A stretch of 64,000 nucleotides of DNA from Amphibalanus amphitrite (lineage: Eukaryota; Arthropoda; Thecostraca; Balanomorpha; Balanidae). The notes under the pieces were generated by a model. The model saw only the letters and a list, made by a program, of their open reading frames with translations, was not told the DNA's origin and made no database searches. The position numbers and the translations under genes are program-made. This document shows, one piece after another, positions 1 through 11,823 of the stretch; the stretch's first letter is position 1; every line of letters begins with the position of its first letter. The stretch spans positions 80,597-144,596 of the forward strand of contig NW_024883047.1 in assembly GCF_019059575.1 (NCBI RefSeq), given 5' to 3'.

Positions 1-629
1 CTAAGAGGTTTTTCGGGGTGCTGATCACGAATATTGTGTTAGTTTTGATCATAGATGATGTTTTCATGCATTTAGACCAGGTCGGGTCAGGTCAGGTCAG
101 GTCAACCAGTAGGGGTCGTGACGGGATTTCGTAGTACGTGTCAACCGCCTCTGACAGCTTCGTAACATGTTACGAAGGCACCAAAACTACTTCGTAAATG
201 TTCAAATGGTTGCTAAATTCGAATTCAGCTCCAAAAACTAGCCTCGAAGCATGTACACCTCGAAAAAGTGAACCGAGGTCACCAAAGGTCAATGACCTGA
301 CCTGACCTTCAGGTGACCTTGACATGCACCCAAATGCATTGGAGCAACATCAAATCTCATGTTTGAGCGTTTGAAACCACGAGAAGCTTGCAAACGCGCG
401 GCTAATGCGAGCCGACATACGCCGAATCGCGATTCCGGCCAAACATGGCCTCGAGAAAAAGGTCGCGGGTCAAAGGTCACTTGGGTCAGGGTCATGAAAT
501 TTTCAGAGTAGGTGTAAAATTGATCAACTCGAGGATACTGAAAGTTTCGTCGCGATCGGCCGCTTTTTGCGCGAGTTATTCGCGAAAAACCATGGGGGTC
601 CATCCGACCCCCCCTTACACATGCGAGGG
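1..629 (+). mobile_element. TTAA-flanked element, family A, copy 1 (left end cut by window)
   Basis: This is the right part of a non-autonomous element. It ends at 629 with ACACATGCGAGGG followed by TTAA (630-633). It matches the complete copy at 15633-16520 from its first base onward, so about 250 bp lie outside the window. The G-run/C-run hairpin is next to the right end (about 593-613). The interior carries AGGTCA half-sites. Short ORFs here have no recognisable protein. Confidence 0.85.
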
Positions 630-633
630 TTAA

Positions 634-985
634 TACCTCCCCATTCACTGTCAATTTTTGTTTCTTCAGAAAAAGAAAACTTAAGAAATAGAAACATCAA
701 CGTCATCGTCAATAAAAGTCATCGAAAGTTAGTCATTGATTTCAGACCAAACCTAGCAGATACCTAAGACCTTTATTTATTGCAATGTTTCGCTTTACCG
801 AGTGCTTGTTGTTTCAGAGGCCTCCAATCTCAGACAGTCTTAGCCCATGCTCCGCACTTCTCAAACATATATAGGCACCTACCATTATGAGACAGGGAGA
901 GTATGGTATAGGCTCTAACTTGGCTGCCATCTCACCAGCTCAGTACCTGCGCATGTGACACCGCTAAGCTCTATTCTTATTTCAG
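634..985. other. Non-repeat spacer/intron before the 986 exon
   Basis: No ORF or repeat is recognised. The stretch ends in a 3' splice acceptor (tctattcttatttcag) at 985, so at least its distal part is intron of the downstream gene. No upstream coding exon of that gene was found in the window. Confidence 0.5.
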
Positions 986-3145
986 GGAGTCGGCGGGTAC
1001 CATCAGCAGCGTCCCGCGCAGACGCTGCCCTTCCACCTGGAGCTGGTCTGGCACGAACCGTCCACCTCTGACGGTCCGTGGCGCCCTCAAATTGGTCAGC
1101 TGCAGACAGGGCCGATCTCCGTACAACAGACCTTCGAGGGGGTCCCGCAGACGGGTGAGCCGAACTACAGCGGCCATCAAACCTCCGGAGAGGTCTACCA
1201 TGAGGGTGAGCCGATCGACCCGAGAACCACTGCGCGGTACGAGCAGCGCCGCTCGACCATCGGCCAGCGCTTCTTCCGCGCGGTCATCAGCCGCGCGTCG
1301 AGGTTGGTTCACCGGCGGCGAGCCGTCACCGCCCAGGGAGGCGCCGGCGAGGAGGAGCGCGAACAGAGCGCTGCCGCGCCCCGGCAGCAGGGCCGCGGCG
1401 ACTGGGTGGTCCATCACCGTGCCAGGGAGGTCGGCTCGGTGGGACCGGCCACCGCCGTCGCCCGCACTCTGCAGCCGCTTGGTGAGGAGCGTGAGACAGA
1501 GTCATCCGCGGTGACTAGGCTGGAAAAGTCTCCGCTACCTCCGATAGGTGGACGCGTCAATGAGCAGTCGGCCAGCCCTGAGGTAGAAGTAGAGGTCGAA
1601 CCTGTTGAACAGTTAGTGGAGGTTCAGGATAGTCTGAGCACAGCAAGTATCGATAAGGAGGAGCTGTTTGAGAAGAGAAAGACGTCACAAATTATCCAGC
1701 CATCCCCGGTTACCATCAAGAAGCAGCTGAAGGATCCAAAGAACTTCGAAAAAAGAAAATCGCTGCTTCCCGGGCTTATTGTTTCTCAAAATCAGATCAA
1801 ACTTCCAACTGTACATTCGACCACATCGAAAAAGCCTTCCACTGAGGTTGAAGTTGAAAATGCATTGGAAGCAAAAGCTAATGAGTTTGAGGCTACGGCC
1901 AGCAGCAATGTCACCTCGGTGACGGACGCAGTCACGAGGAGTGAGGGAACTGCTGGTGGACTACCCTCTACGCCGATCTCTGATGTTCCCAGGGACACCC
2001 CTGCGAAGTCAACTCCTCCCGACAGTACGTTCCGCGCCGCAGAAGCTCCTCCGACTCAGAAGCCTCCCACAGAGCCATCTTCCACAAAAGCTGCCGCCCC
2101 TCCATCGCTTCCAACAGCACCCACAATCGCGAAGGTCTCGCCGTCTGCTGGCTCTCAACCCTTGGAGATGGAAGCGCCAAAGCCACCGAGCGTGGATGTG
2201 TCATCAGGTCCAGTCGTCAATTCAGCTGTGGAGACGAGCAAGGGCGATGGTGATGAGGCCCAGCATCGTGAAGCGGGTGCTGCGTCTTCCCAGCACAGCG
2301 AAGCTGACGAAGATGCTGTCAGTCATGAGGAAACGGATGATGACACCGGTCGAGCAATTTCGATTTCTGACAAAGGATCGCCAGCAGGAGAAAAAGATGT
2401 GTTCACTCCAGATGGAGAGCAGGATCAAGATAGTTACGAGGAAAGAAGCAAAGATACCTCCGAAAGAAAGAGCAAAAGGGGTCACCACCACCACCATAAA
2501 AAGTTAAAGTCACACAAAAAGAAGAAACACAAGAAGAAAAGGGGAGAGGTCTCACCAGCGCCAGATGAAGGCAGAGCAGGCCCTGCTGGACCGTCCGGCC
2601 CTGCAGCTGATCCAGTTCCTGAATGGCTGAAACCAAGTCCTCAGAACACGGCTGACGATCATGCAGCCGACACGGGCACAGGCTCGGTACATTTCACTCC
2701 GTCAGAATTCAAGAAGCTGGCCGTCGTCCAGAAAACAGACCCTGAGGCTGGGAAAGCTCTGGCCCATACCGGGGAGCGCAAAGGGACTATCGCCACCGCC
2801 ATATCCAAGAAATTGCACGACATTATGCCGAACTTTAATCCTGGATCGGCTTCGCATTCGCCACATACTCAAAAAGTAGAGAGTGAAGAGCACATCTCCC
2901 TGGCCAGGGCTGTGTCTAGGAAGCTACATGACATCTTACCCACGTTCGACTTCCATCACGGGGGCTCCAAACCAAAGCCTGAAGCGTCGAACCGTCCGGC
3001 TCGCATGTTGTCCCCTGACCCGGAGGTGGAACCAACGGGAGTGTTCAGGAGGCCGAGCACCGCTCGAGGTCGGGGAACAGAAGGGGAGAGCCGCACACCT
3101 TCGCCACTGAGGTCGTTGAACGCGAATTCTGATGCTGAGTGGTGA
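986..3145 (+). CDS. 3' terminal exon of an unrecognised low-complexity protein
   Basis: The reading frame is open from the acceptor AG at 984-985 to TGA at 3143-3145, about 719 codons. It therefore extends more than 100 codons upstream of the first in-frame ATG (1304), and I treat 986 as an internal exon start with no preference for that ATG. The N-terminal part has an Arg-rich segment (about 1239-1320). The middle is Pro/Ser/Thr/Glu-rich and looks disordered. A His-then-Lys-rich basic tract follows at about 2482-2551, starting GHHHHHKKLKSHKKKK. Near the C-terminus a motif occurs twice: ATAISKKLHDIMPNF (about 2788-2835) and LARAVSRKLHDILPTF (about 2899-2949). There is no membrane segment and no family I can name. 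The basic tract suggests nuclear or nucleic-acid contact, but that is inference. It converges on troponin C, whose stop codon is 473 bp away. Confidence 0.75.
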   Translation, partial: GVGGYHQQRPAQTLPFHLELVWHEPSTSDGPWRPQIGQLQTGPISVQQTFEGVPQTGEPNYSGHQTSGEVYHEGEPIDPRTTARYEQRRSTIGQRFFRAVISRASRLVHRRRAVTAQGGAGEEEREQSAAAPRQQGRGDWVVHHRAREVGSVGPATAVARTLQPLGEERETESSAVTRLEKSPLPPIGGRVNEQSASPEVEVEVEPVEQLVEVQDSLSTASIDKEELFEKRKTSQIIQPSPVTIKKQLKDPKNFEKRKSLLPGLIVSQNQIKLPTVHSTTSKKPSTEVEVENALEAKANEFEATASSNVTSVTDAVTRSEGTAGGLPSTPISDVPRDTPAKSTPPDSTFRAAEAPPTQKPPTEPSSTKAAAPPSLPTAPTIAKVSPSAGSQPLEMEAPKPPSVDVSSGPVVNSAVETSKGDGDEAQHREAGAASSQHSEADEDAVSHEETDDDTGRAISISDKGSPAGEKDVFTPDGEQDQDSYEERSKDTSERKSKRGHHHHHKKLKSHKKKKHKKKRGEVSPAPDEGRAGPAGPSGPAADPVPEWLKPSPQNTADDHAADTGTGSVHFTPSEFKKLAVVQKTDPEAGKALAHTGERKGTIATAISKKLHDIMPNFNPGSASHSPHTQKVESEEHISLARAVSRKLHDILPTFDFHHGGSKPKPEASNRPARMLSPDPEVEPTGVFRRPSTARGRGTEGESRTPSPLRSLNANSDAEW

Positions 3146-3618
3146 ACAATGCATGGTAGGGATTCAACTGATTACGTACAGTGCTGATGTTCATTGCTAT
3201 CGACTGTGTATCTATATACGCAGTGTGTATCGACGTGTTTATGATGCATGAATAGATCAATAAGAGCGATTTATGAATATTGCTCAGAGGACTCAGGCTT
3301 GGAGGGAAACTGCCCCGCTGTTTTTCAAGGGCGCACCGCTTCACAATGTAATAGATATCACGTAAAGATAAACTTAGACACAAAATGCCATGATTATCCC
3401 ATTGTTCGAAAATGTATTATATCAAACATGTTCACAGGCATAGAAAAAAATGCTAGCCATTACGATGTGAAGGTGCGAAATACGATCGTGTTATTTTTTC
3501 TTGTAGCTCCGTGTCATTATTGCATATGAGCAAAGCAGAACCATAGTGCAGAACAGTTGGGCTCCGGAGCTGTGAGTGATAGCGTGCGTGCGTTTTTTAC
3601 TTTTTTCCACCACGGTGT
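3146..3618. other. Convergent 3' UTR/intergenic region
   Basis: This lies between the stop of the plus-strand gene at 3145 and the troponin C stop at 3619 on the minus strand. It must hold both 3' ends. I see no canonical AATAAA on either strand, only variants such as AATAGA and AATAAG near 3250-3262. No coding potential is recognised. Confidence 0.5.
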
Positions 3619-5397
3619 TCAGCCAGTCATCATTTCCATGAATTCTGCAACAAATAACAGCGCAGTTATGTCGCGACCATAACAGCCAATAGTCATGTCA
3701 ACTGTACATCAGTTCATGACCCGGTCGGCTCAATTTGCATTGTTGGCCTTGCATGACAACTAGGTCATTTAGGATCACCGTCAACTCCCGATCTATAGGT
3801 CATTGGCTTAGATAGCTAAGGAACGGAACGATAAGGAACGATAAGGAACAAAACGACGAGAAGGATTATAGCCGCTTCCTTGAACCGATATTCTGCGCGT
3901 AAAAAGTCGACAGGTTGAAAAATACCGGAATGACACTATTTGAATAATTATCTAGAATCGTTATAAAAACGTTAATTGTAAATTGTTACTTGTTAAATAT
4001 TCATTAATAGTAATTAAGTTTTACCAGGACTAAGGTATGTCCTCAAACGTAGTTACCATCAAAATCGAGGGTACCGGATCCGTCTGTATCGATTTCTTTG
4101 ATGATGTTTTCAAGGTCTTCATCACTTAGTGTGTCATCCAGTTCCTTCAGGATTTCGGCCAATGATGAAGTGGGAATAAAGCCGTTCCCTGAAACAAGGT
4201 CACCACATGCCAAAATTATTCCATACACGTAGTGCGCATCCATAGATAGGTAAAGCCTGCATAGACAGATCAAGTCACCTTTTATGTTGCTATGATCATT
4301 GATTGAATTCATGTACTTTACATTTCCCACCTTCAAGACATTAGGCGTACCACCTTTGCTAAATCCATTTTGAGCTCCCCCAGTCAGCTATAATGATGTC
4401 TTCAAGTGAGTTTCCAACGGCGTCTAAGCTCACCCTCTTTGTCATAAAGCCGAAAGGCCTCCTTCAGCTCCTTAGCCATGGCCTCCGAGTCGTCTTCGAT
4501 GATGAACTTGGCGGCCAGCGTGACAAACTCCTCAAACTCCAGCATTCCGGAGTCTGCAGGACAAGGGGGCAGCGTGACAAACTCTTCAAACCTCCTTTTC
4601 GCCCGTTTCCCTTGTATTTCTCCCCGGCCCCTCGGCTATCAACTCACGATCGGCATCCACCTCGTCGATGAGTTCGCGCAGCGTTTTGGCGTTGTACGCC
4701 TGACCCATCATCCTCAGGATGGTGCCCACCAGGTCGGTACTGATGGCGCCCTTCTTTTCATGGTCGAAGCCGTCGAAAGCCTTCTTCAGCACTGCCGGAG
4801 CAACATTTGAATATTCAGTTATGCTGGTACGATTGGAAGGGTTCAAAATAAACATCGTTTTAAAACGTTGATGTGGAATATTGCAAAGCTCGTGCATCGC
4901 GGGATCGTTGATAGATACAATATGACTTGGCATTTCGGTTTAAAATGAGCACATATATCTTTGTAATTAGTTTTTGGTCAATAAACACAAACAAGATTTT
5001 GCAACTTGATTTGATCTTCCTATTATGCAACACTTACCGACCTTATAAAGCGTCTCGCATTCGAAAGTTCATGTCTGCAAAAAATCAATGTGTCTCGTAA
5101 AGAATGATAACTCATGCTAAAAGCCATTGTTATAGGATACCGGGCATTGAATCAAAACTGAACGACGAACATGCCTTGATGGTCAACAATACGAAGACAC
5201 GCCACACTAGTGTTAAAACGGCTATAGACTAACGCACTACGCAATGCATTATCTAAAACTACGACTTCACCATTACATGTGTGCGGGGATCTTCATGACC
5301 TCCAGCGTTGGACAATGACATGGATTAGAGCACACCGTTGGGCGGACGCGTCATATATAGACCACTTACTGGTGACCTGTTCCGGTTCTAGCTCGTC
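3619..5397 (-). CDS. TnC: Troponin C (crustacean type), near-complete
   Basis: Troponin C is the calcium sensor of the thin-filament troponin complex in striated muscle. Coding exons in transcript order are 5397-5370, 4791-4648, 4553-4434, 4188-4057 and 3644-3619 (TGA). All have GT donors and AG acceptors. The phases join to 149 codons plus stop, so 150 aa with an initiator Met, the usual family length. The protein starts (M)[15 protein letters not shown] and ends EFMEMMTG. The last exon holds only eight codons and is easy to miss. EF-hand I is degenerate ([10 protein letters not shown]). Loop [14 protein letters not shown], is intact. Loop [15 protein letters not shown], lacks the Glu at position 12. 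Loop [14 protein letters not shown], is intact. Intact II and IV is the known crustacean arrangement. The intron before 5397 is phase 0, so a Met-only exon is expected upstream. ATG|GTCAGT at 8272-8267 is a weak candidate. Confidence 0.93.
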
Positions 5398-5403
5398 CTG
5401 CAG

Positions 5404-8400
5404 AGCACGAAACGCATCATAGAGTCAAAGGCAAGGCCTTATAATCCTAGCCGTGCAATCCAGATTGCAAATTAATAAAACAGTGTCATGTACATATTTT
5501 GTGCGCTGAATAGATCGCACTATACAAAAGCAACTGCACATAATGAACATACGTACCTACACTGTAAAAAATATTGACGAGCTATGTGTCAAAACAAGGG
5601 TCTCGAAACAGTCACCAGGTTGTCAATGCTTCCGGTACCTACCACTTGACTAGTTACCGCTTAGTTAGCTTACAGGCTGAGAACTATCCAGGTCGTTATG
5701 ATCCGGTATTGTGATGATACCCTAGGTGTACCTTTGTTTTGAAGTGCTGAATTAACTATCAAGGTTGTTTGACGTTTGTTTTCGCCTCAATCCGAAACGA
5801 GGAAGACCCTCATCAAATTATTAGGTGAAAGCCAGCCTCAGGATGATCAAAATACTAGGGGTAGTTTTGTCATAGTAATCTGTGAAGGGTGAGGAACAAG
5901 CCGTAGCAATGCACTCGTCACTAAACCAGCCTGAGATTATTCGCCAGGTAGCTGCTGCGTTTCCCTACTTGCTGAATCATGTTAGCAACTTTCCATTTCC
6001 AGACACTTTTTACGGCAAATAAATTGTTGGGTTATTTGGAAGGTGAATGACAATTTTATTTCTATAAGTCAATACATTTGTATTTCCGATTGCCCTAAAA
6101 CTTTTTTTTTTAATCGTTTGCGGTAGGTTTTTATTGTTCGCAATAAAGTTGCGCACCTGTGAATCCTTCACTTAATGCGTTCCCGGCTTCCCGGCGCCAG
6201 TTGCGCTGTGCCGTGCCGCGTTCGGTCGGAGGTGCGCGCGTCTGTGCAGTGCGAGTGTTTATCACTGGGCAAACCTGTATCGTTTCCATTTGTGCAGTGT
6301 CTAGTTATGAAGAATTGCTTGCCGATATATGACCTGCAGTGATCGACGTTCTGATTCAATAACTTGCCATAAGCCATTATTCTCAACTAAATCGCGCAGA
6401 GACGTTTGCAAAGTTGTCGAGGGGGGGGGGGGGGACAAGAGCGATTTTAAATGAATTGCTCTCCATGCAGTGCAATAGGACTTTGGTTTAATTTTTCAAA
6501 AGTTGTGGAGCCGCCCCCGGTGTCCGGCCTGGCCAACTCTCTCAAGAACCGACAGCTAACGGATCACTGAAGTTTCACTACGACGATTTCCGCCAAAGTT
6601 ATGAAGAAAAGGCAAGTGCAAGAAGTACAAAACTTCTCTTGGTAATCAAAACTTAGGTTTGGCAAATTCCAAACCCTAAGTCACTACAATTGTGGATATA
6701 AATAAGCTGGTTATTGACGGCCAAGCTCTGGCCAATCTGAGGTTCAGACCTATCATCAAGTTCATGAGGCAGCTGCGGTTGGGCGGCTCACGGGCTCCAC
6801 TGCATAGGCTCAGACAGGTACTCTACAAAATGTCTTCTGTGTTCTTAGGTTCAGATCTATCGATATGTGCATGCTTCTGATTCGATTGATAACTGTTAAC
6901 GGGCGCTGGAAGTGAAAGGTTCGCTTGATATACGAAAGGTGCATTGCAAGAAAGCATATTATTTCAGAAATACACTTTCATTTTATCTTGAGCGTTTTTG
7001 GAATGGGCCGGATGAATTCGTCATCAAACTGGTAAGAGATTTCGTTTGAAGACCACCGATATTTAATAATATGATGGTCTTCAAACGAATTCGCTGGCAA
7101 ATTCGATGACTGGATTGGGCGGCGTAGGATCTGCTGGTCATCTGACTATGGGTTGAGCAATACGTTAGTTTTGACCTAGTTTGAGCTTCATTCGTTAAGT
7201 AGGAACAAGACGATGCTTCTTTTGAGCATCGTCACTAAACAAGCCGCCCTCGTTTTGACATTGTTTTTCGTTATTATTGTTACTAGGTAGGTTGTTATCA
7301 TACACAGCATTAACGAGGACCTGCTTCCAAAACAAGGCAGAAACGCTCCAGCTATTTTTGGGACGTGGTAAAAACTAACCGACACCTGGTAACTGTCATC
7401 TGACGAACACAAAACAAGCCGGGGGCTCGCACCGTGTGTCAAAAGTAGGATGCAAAACTAGCCTGTACCCCCGACATTTAGCGTTGAGAATCATTTGACG
7501 AGGGGCTAGTCAATATTTTTTACAGTGTAACTGAGTATGTTGCTATTTTGTCACAATTGGGTAAATTATCTTAATTGGATGAAATAACAAGTGATTTTTT
7601 GTCGTGGATTTGTCGTGGAACTTTTAGATATACCTAAAAGGTAAAACTATCTAAAAGCATGCAGCTACACGTCCTTGCATGTGCAATAGGAATCTATAAG
7701 CTTGCAACCATTTCAGCATATTCAACAATGGGATAAACGTCTATTATGCACACAGGTCCACGATTTCAGGCACGGCCAATTTACATTCCTAATGCTAGAT
7801 CTATGTAAGTTCCTTGACCACGTGAAGTCGGGTCACTAGGTCAGAGTGCAGGCTGGTGGACTACTGTGGGCCTTCCTGATTAGGTAGGGTGCTCGAAGCC
7901 CGCAGAGCTGGTGACACTCTTCACGACACGACACCGGGAAATGTCGTGGGTTGGTGACCGCGGTGGTCACCTGACAGCGAGTCGCTGTATAGGTTATCAC
8001 TAGAAGGTCAATGCCCTCCACCCGCAGAAGCAGCCCAGCACGAGGTAGGAGGGAAGGGGTGGCCCCATATGCTAACAAAAACCTACTATCAATGCAGACG
8101 GCGCCAGGCAGGGACGCAGCTGGCAGGCTGCAAAAAGCTTAGTGTCGGATAGGCCACCACTGAGTGCAGGGACATAAATCCCTCCATATCAGTATGCAAA
8201 GGTAGGTATATGGCACAGAGGTCCACGACTGTGCCCATTTCACTCTAACGGGCCACTGGCGGATACTGACCATGATCAGATGTCAGAGGGCTGCTCTTCA
8301 CGACCTGCGGAACCGGCGACCTCTTCGACCCAACGGCTCCTCTCAAACTGACCACCCCTTCTGCCTTCACCTCGTTCCTGCGGCGTGGTCTCCATGACTA

Positions 8401-10136
8401 ATTTTACCGGTCCTCCATTTGGGCTCTGTTTACCAGCCGCGGTTCCAGTCGCTTTCCAAGCCATCAGCGCGCGTGGCGTAAGGGGCTCCGGTGACAGGGC
8501 GAATGTTGGCGTTGGCGCTGAGGTCACATGATCGCACCACCAGAGTGGGAACAGCCGGATGTTGACAGTCACAGGGCCACCACCGTCATTGACGACTTGC
8601 AATCAGAAGTAGGTGTAACGAAGGGTTTACATAGTAAATATGAGAACTCTATGTGATTGTTATCATAGGATTGCAGTCAAGTACGTTACCAATATCTTCT
8701 CGCGTTTTTTTCATTTTGTTTTGCACATATTTCGGTATTATAAGCATTATCCCATTCCCACCTTTGAATCAAATACTAATTTGATTGTTTTTGTGATACC
8801 AACCAAATCAACTGAAGTCAGGTCAAGTCAGGCCAGTTAACTGACCCATGTCGTAGGCCTCCGCATGGTCCTAAAATGTCGCAACTTCGCAACGCCCTCA
8901 GCGTTAAGAAGCTCTCCAGCCCACTCAACTTGTATACCTCATATTTTTCAGCAAGGTGACCACCAATTCATCAGTCTTCAGTTCACCAGTTCGATCAGGT
9001 AGCCTCACCATCATAGGTCAATGGGAGAATACGGGAACCACTAATTGTGTGCCGGAAATAGGCGAAGACCATGTCACACACATGGAATCGTGATTTCATA
9101 CACTCCTTGCAGGGTTCGATGTCTATTGACCTTTGCATTGTTGATCTCGGATGATTCGTAGCATAGAACAAATTTTCCAAACTAAAGCTATATCACATAT
9201 TTGCGAACAGAGTACCAATTGAAACGGTTAAAAGCGGCACGCATCGAGGTTCGTTCATTTTGAAAGGCATCGGTCAGGCGCGGAGCTTCCTATATCAGTT
9301 GGTGGGGCGACTGCCTCACCATCTTGCCATTTTTCCACACCAATAAGCGTTGTGTCCCACCTACTTTAGCTCATTTTTAGGACTGCATAGCCTTACAATT
9401 TAATTGAGGATCGTTCGAATGACTGTTTAATGCGAAAGAACGTCTCTGCGATGATAGAACTTGTTTCAGTGTAGCACTTTATTCCACTTGACAACCGGGC
9501 ATTGTTAGCTTGATAACATTTCGCCCCACCATCTTCCTTGGAAAAGCTTCACCTCCGGTGCTCAGACCTTAGATTTGACGAAACTCATTAACAGTCAGGA
9601 TGGCGCAACTGTTGATATAGACATTCACAGGTACCATGATTCAGCTAACGATGCCTGCCTGCTAGCCGTGGGTGGACGTCTAGAAATCGACTGGAATCTA
9701 TTTATAACAGGGTCTGTTTATTTCATTAGGCTGAATGTTCATAACCGCCTTGAATATTTTGCAGGAAAATGAAAGTAGTATTTTTTGCACGAAACCATGG
9801 GCGTTTAAACATTAACAAAAAAGGTCATATCCGTATAAAAATTGTAGATATTAGATTTTTCACGACGGCTATCTGGTACACTTTTGTTTCACATTTGGTG
9901 CAGATTTGGTGTAGATTTGGTCATATTAGGTTCATTTTGTTTCTTGTTGGCAATCAGCTATGGCTGCACTTATTGCTTATATGCTTGATTTTTCATTTAT
10001 AGACATTGTTTTCGATTTTAACTCTGAATGTATTAATGATATGAAGATATTTGTTGCAAAAGACATTTGGTGCAGATCTGGTCAAATTAGATGCATGTGC
10101 CACGCAAGGCCCGTCGTGAAAACGACCGTTGTTTTG
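5404..10136. other. Presumed troponin C first intron and flank, no recognised gene
   Basis: AT-rich unique sequence with scattered repeat debris. It includes a poly-G tract at about 6420-6434 and a diverged transposon copy at about 8810-9140. Short ORFs are present, but none has a recognisable domain. The GC-richer minus-strand ORF at 8276-8602 follows a possible acceptor but matches nothing I know. Confidence 0.4.
8810..9140 (+). mobile_element. Diverged remnant of the 26.2-kb TTAA element (family F)
   Basis: Segments align in order with 26370-26690: the 'gtcgcaacttcgcaacgccctc' region, 'caacttgtatacctc', 'catcataggtcaatgggag', and 'gaatcgtgatttcatacactcc'. Neither G/C-run terminus nor TTAA end survives. 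This is an old copy. Confidence 0.6.
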
Positions 10137-10140
10137 TTAA

Positions 10141-11057
10141 CCCTCGCCCATGTAGGGGGGGCGTTGGTGCAACCCCCCCCCCCCCTGAGATTTTTCTTAG
10201 CTACACGCCGAACCGTTTCAGATAGCCTGCTCAAATTTTCAGTACCCTTTGGGGCATCCTTTACGCAACTTTTGGTAATTTTTTTTTGTTAAGGTCATGT
10301 CAGGTCACGGAGTTATGACGTCATAAAGGGAACAACCTCCGGCCAGATTTACGCTAAATTGGAGATTGCTTCACATTGGTATAAATGCCGACTGACCTGA
10401 CACACTGATGGATTGTTTTAGAATCACAACTAGCTGATTTGACATTGGCACAATGTCCGTTGACATTTTGAAGGTTACTAAAGGTCAAGGTAAGGTCAGT
10501 GACCTCGGTTGACCTGTAATGACTTCTTGCACTTGTATGCCTTTTCGGGGTATTTTGATGCCCTGAATTCGAATTTGCTATCCATTTCAGGCATCGTCGG
10601 TTGTTTCTTGTAGTTCATTTTGGGTCAGGGTCAGGTCAGTGACGTCACACTCCTGACGTGACCCAATGCACAAATGACCTTGCAGACTTCCGATGCTCCC
10701 AACGCATCATTTTTAGAGCTATGACATCGAAATATACACCAAACGATAGAGAATTGATCAAGGATCACGATAGTGAAGGTTTCAAGTTGATATCTCTTAC
10801 CGTTTTGCCGCAATCGGCGCCGAAATCTGAAAAAGTTATATTTTTCAGAAAATTTGACCTTTGACCGGTCATAAGTAGGCCAAATGTTGACCTAGGACCA
10901 AAAAATATACCACCAATCGCGAGATCTCGTTGAGAGCAATCCGTTGGTCTTTTCCGCTAAGCTCTACGACGCTCCGTTTTCAAACGCCAGGGGGGGGGGT
11001 CGCACCCCCCCCCCCCTGCATGGGCGAAGGTGGCAAAACACCGTTTACGGGCGATGG
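10141..11057 (+). mobile_element. TTAA-flanked element, family B, copy 1
   Basis: TTAA at 10137-10140 and 11058-11061 flank inverted termini CCCTCGCCCATG and (right end, reverse complement) CCATCGCCCGTAAACGG. A G-run/C-run hairpin follows at each end (about 10154-10190 and 10988-11017). The 917-bp interior has AGGTCA half-sites and no credible protein. A second copy in opposite orientation lies at 43310-44246. Confidence 0.88.
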
Positions 11058-11823
11058 TTAAAGAAGGAGAAAATGTACAGCAAATTAATTCTATGTATGG
11101 GTGTCCAGAAGTCTATTATGTATTCATGCACCTACGTTTTGAATGAGTGACACATACAGGAAAATGTTTTTTTTTCAATTTTCGAAGTCTTCTTGGAATT
11201 TTATATAAATCGTGCCCATCATAACAATTAACAATTTACTAGGCTGTCGCCTATAGCAATTTAAAAAATGTTCGCCATTATACGGTTTTTCAGTATGTAG
11301 TTAGAAAATCAAACTTATGTTTTTGGTGTTACAAGTTTATGTTATTGGAAGAGGTTATTCGAAATTATTTCGAAAGCAGCATGGTGTCTTGGGTAGCAAC
11401 TCCTCTGCAATTGTTGAAGGTAGGTATAATAGACCTTGCGTCACCGCAAAGACGCCACTAGTTATAGTCTCCAAAAACGTCAAAAGGTACTGAGTACTGA
11501 AAGCGCCAAGATACATTGCATTTTACCATTTCTGGAGCATGCTCTTTGTTTACCATTATAACTTCTCCTACCGAAAGAGTCACCATATTTTTGAGACCGC
11601 CAGTCATTTTCGCCACCGCCGGAGGCAGCAGGCTCCCGGCCCCGCGCCGGTTGGCCGCCAGTCCACGGCAGGCGCTTTGGAGCGGCGGTCGGGCCGCGGG
11701 AGGAGCCGTGGCCTCGGCGGGTCGTAGGTGGGCGATCCACAGTGGGTGCCGCCGCGAGAGGAGCTCTGGTCTGAACGGGTCGTATGTGGGCGATCCAGAG
11801 TGGGTGCCGCCGAGGAGTTCAAC
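11058..11823 (+). promoter_or_regulatory. Upstream region and GC-rich 5' UTR of the METTL24-like gene
   Basis: The AT-rich proximal part shows nothing. From about 11595 it becomes GC-rich and leads into the ATG at 11824. A segment (gggtcgtaggtgggcgatcc, about 11718 on) recurs at about 11777, 59 bp downstream, so the 5' UTR has a small tandem duplication. No TATA box is evident. Spurious ORFs cross this part. Confidence 0.4.

Noticed and set aside
8276-8602. 108-codon minus-strand ORF as an exon
   Set aside because: A possible acceptor precedes it and it is GC-richer than its surroundings, but no family resemblance or joining exon was found.
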